NCBI GenBank assembly: GCA_905480065.1
Contig: CAJQOV010000159.1
Coordinates: 1-6,966 of the forward strand
Direction of reading: 5' to 3'
DNA: 6,966 nucleotides
Origin: an uncultured Gammaproteobacteria bacterium
GTDB lineage: Bacteria > Pseudomonadota > Gammaproteobacteria > UBA9214
The translations under genes were made by a program, and so were the position numbers. Each line of letters starts with the position of its first letter. Positions within the stretch are counted from its first letter, which is position 1. Under the pieces are notes generated by a model. It ran no database searches, was not told the origin of the DNA, and saw nothing but the letters and a program-made list of their open reading frames with translations. Positions 5,919-6,966 of this stretch are shown here, piece after piece.

Positions 5919-6530
5919 ATGAAGAATTGGCTAGCAATTTCAATCACTTTGCTCGTTTCTATTGGCGCGCAGCAGGCGCACGCCGCGGGCGATCCGGTCG
6001 CCGGCAAGGAAAAGGCCGCGCAATGCGCAGCCTGTCACGGCGCGGATGGCAACAGCCTGAATCCGGAATGGCCCAAGCTCGCCGGTCAGCACGCTGATTA
6101 CCTGGTCAAGCAGTTGTCCTACTTCGAAAAGGGCGAGCGCGAAAACGTCACCATGAAGCCGATGGCATCGGTGCTGGACGAGCAGGGTCGTGAGGATGTT
6201 GCAGCCTATTTCGCCACCCAGAAGGCGAGCATCGGCGCGGCGGATCCGGAACTGGTCGAGCTGGGCGAGCGAATCTATCGCAGTGGTAACCCGGTCAGCA
6301 AGGTAGCTGCCTGCATGGGCTGCCACGGACCCAATGGCGCAGGCAATCCGTCCGCCTTGTATCCGGCGTTGCGTGGCCAGCATGCCCAGTATGTGGAAAA
6401 CCAGCTGCACGGCTTTGCCGAAGGCAAGCGCGCCAATGAAAACGCCAAGAAGATGATGCAAATCCTGGCGGCGCGCATGACCAACAAGGAAATTCGTGCC
6501 GTAGCGAGCTACATTCAGGGCCTGCACTGA
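5919..6530 (+). CDS. Di-haem cytochrome c4, periplasmic
   Basis: A 203-residue electron carrier with two class I cytochrome c domains that passes electrons from the bc1 complex or other donors toward terminal oxidases. The N-terminus MKNWLAISITLLVSIGAQQAHA is a Sec signal peptide, probably cleaved before AGD (residue 23), leaving a mature protein of about 181 residues. The haem sites are CAACH (36-40) and CMGCH (132-136). Aligned by eye to Pseudomonas stutzeri c4, the axial methionines are M79 and M180. The C-terminus SYIQGLH is identical to that of the Pseudomonas protein as I remember it. The frame runs upstream to an ATG at 5865, but the start at 5919 begins at the signal peptide and has AGGAG (5904-5908) 10 nt upstream. 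The neighbouring resB is a cytochrome c maturation gene, a functional fit. Confidence 0.95.
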   Translation: MKNWLAISITLLVSIGAQQAHAAGDPVAGKEKAAQCAACHGADGNSLNPEWPKLAGQHADYLVKQLSYFEKGERENVTMKPMASVLDEQGREDVAAYFATQKASIGAADPELVELGERIYRSGNPVSKVAACMGCHGPNGAGNPSALYPALRGQHAQYVENQLHGFAEGKRANENAKKMMQILAARMTNKEIRAVASYIQGLH

Positions 6531-6571
6531 GCGTACCTGCACCACGCCCTGCGTGCGGGGCATGAACGTGG

Positions 6572-6966
6572 ATGTCGCACAGGAAAGCCGCCGCGGAATT
6601 CCGGCAGCCGCTTGCAGATGGAATTCCCGGTTCAATGAATGTCGCCATCACCCTGCTGGTTACGGCAGGGATCGCCTCCATCATCGGCACGGTTCTCAGG
6701 CAGAACGAGGCTTACCAGAACTGCATCATCAAGTTCGGCCCGTTCTGGTTCGAGGTGTTCAATTCGCTGGGCCTGTATGACGTTTACAGCGCCGCGGCTA
6801 CGGAATCCGCAGCAAACAGCATGGCGATCATTTTATCGTGCAACCGTTGCCGTTCAGCATCGAGGTAAAAGATTTTTGTATCGGTCACTACGCGAACGGA
6901 CAGCCCAAATCCTTCGCGAGTGATCTGGTGATACATGACCCCGAACGCGGCGAAGCGGCGGGGTAC
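6572..6966 (+). pseudogene. resB: Cytochrome c biogenesis protein ResB, internally deleted and frame-disrupted (partial)
   Basis: ResB (CcsB/Ccs1) works with ResC/CcsA to carry haem across the membrane and attach it to apocytochromes (System II). The frame from the ATG at 6572 gives the normal ResB beginning: a transmembrane helix (about residues 23-41, NVAITLLV to IIGTV), then LRQNEAYQN and FGPFWFEVFNSLGLYDVYS to residue 73 (base 6790). After that the family sequence should enter a second membrane helix, but it does not; the frame ends at a stop at 6866-6868. A different frame, 6796-6966, instead encodes GYGIRSKQHGDH followed by VQPLPFSIEVKDF and HYANGQPKSFASDLVIHD, which belongs to the extracytoplasmic domain much further along ResB. 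A segment including the next membrane helices, probably around 200 residues, is therefore missing. The ATG at 6635 (MNVAITLLV) is an alternative start; no good ribosome binding site is seen. The gene may be genuinely broken or reflect an assembly error. Confidence 0.8.

Noticed and set aside
5940..6635. Minus-strand open frame of 231 codons opposite cytochrome c4
   Set aside because: Shadow of the c4 gene; no ribosome binding site or recognisable domain.
1..6966. CRISPR array, insertion sequence, tRNA or rRNA gene, phage-defence genes
   Set aside because: No regularly spaced repeats, transposase motifs, cloverleaf or rRNA sequence were found; the window is a conserved housekeeping region.

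Overview
The window looks like chromosomal DNA of a gammaproteobacterium with a GC-rich genome. The support is gene content and order: thrB, a DUF2782 protein, polA, engB (yihA) and a di-haem cytochrome c4 lie together much as I recall from Pseudomonas. A resB-type gene next to cytochrome c4 points to a lineage using System II cytochrome c maturation, for example a Chromatiales-like sulfur or photosynthetic group, but I cannot name a genus.

Layout. Positions 1-1853 carry a minus-strand gene set in the order LOG-family nucleotide hydrolase, DUF2782 periplasmic protein, thrB (homoserine kinase, cut off by the window edge). The genes are 9 and 31 bp apart, so they probably form one operon. It is divergent from polA (2000-4714), which encodes a full DNA polymerase I with all three domains and an intact proofreading site. 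A terminator follows the polA stop directly. Between polA and the convergent engB gene (5091-5699, minus) is 376 bp without a protein gene. I read it as holding a small RNA gene of about 110 nt (about 4941-5051), with a sigma-E-like promoter, a hairpin displaying a C-rich anti-Shine-Dalgarno loop, and a strong intrinsic terminator. This is the position of Spot 42 (spf) in enterics and ErsA in Pseudomonas. engB is divergent from cytochrome c4 (5919-6530), which has a near-consensus sigma-70 promoter. After c4 comes resB, whose N-terminal part and a later domain sit in different frames with the middle missing.

How the genes relate. polA and engB are housekeeping genes for replication/repair and 50S ribosome assembly. 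Cytochrome c4 is a periplasmic electron carrier whose haems must be attached by a maturation system such as the one ResB belongs to. thrB serves threonine synthesis. The most interesting item is the small RNA, which would tie envelope stress to post-transcriptional repression. The apparent breaks in thrB (near base 30) and resB (near bases 6790-6826) may be real decay or sequence/assembly errors; both lie close to the window ends.
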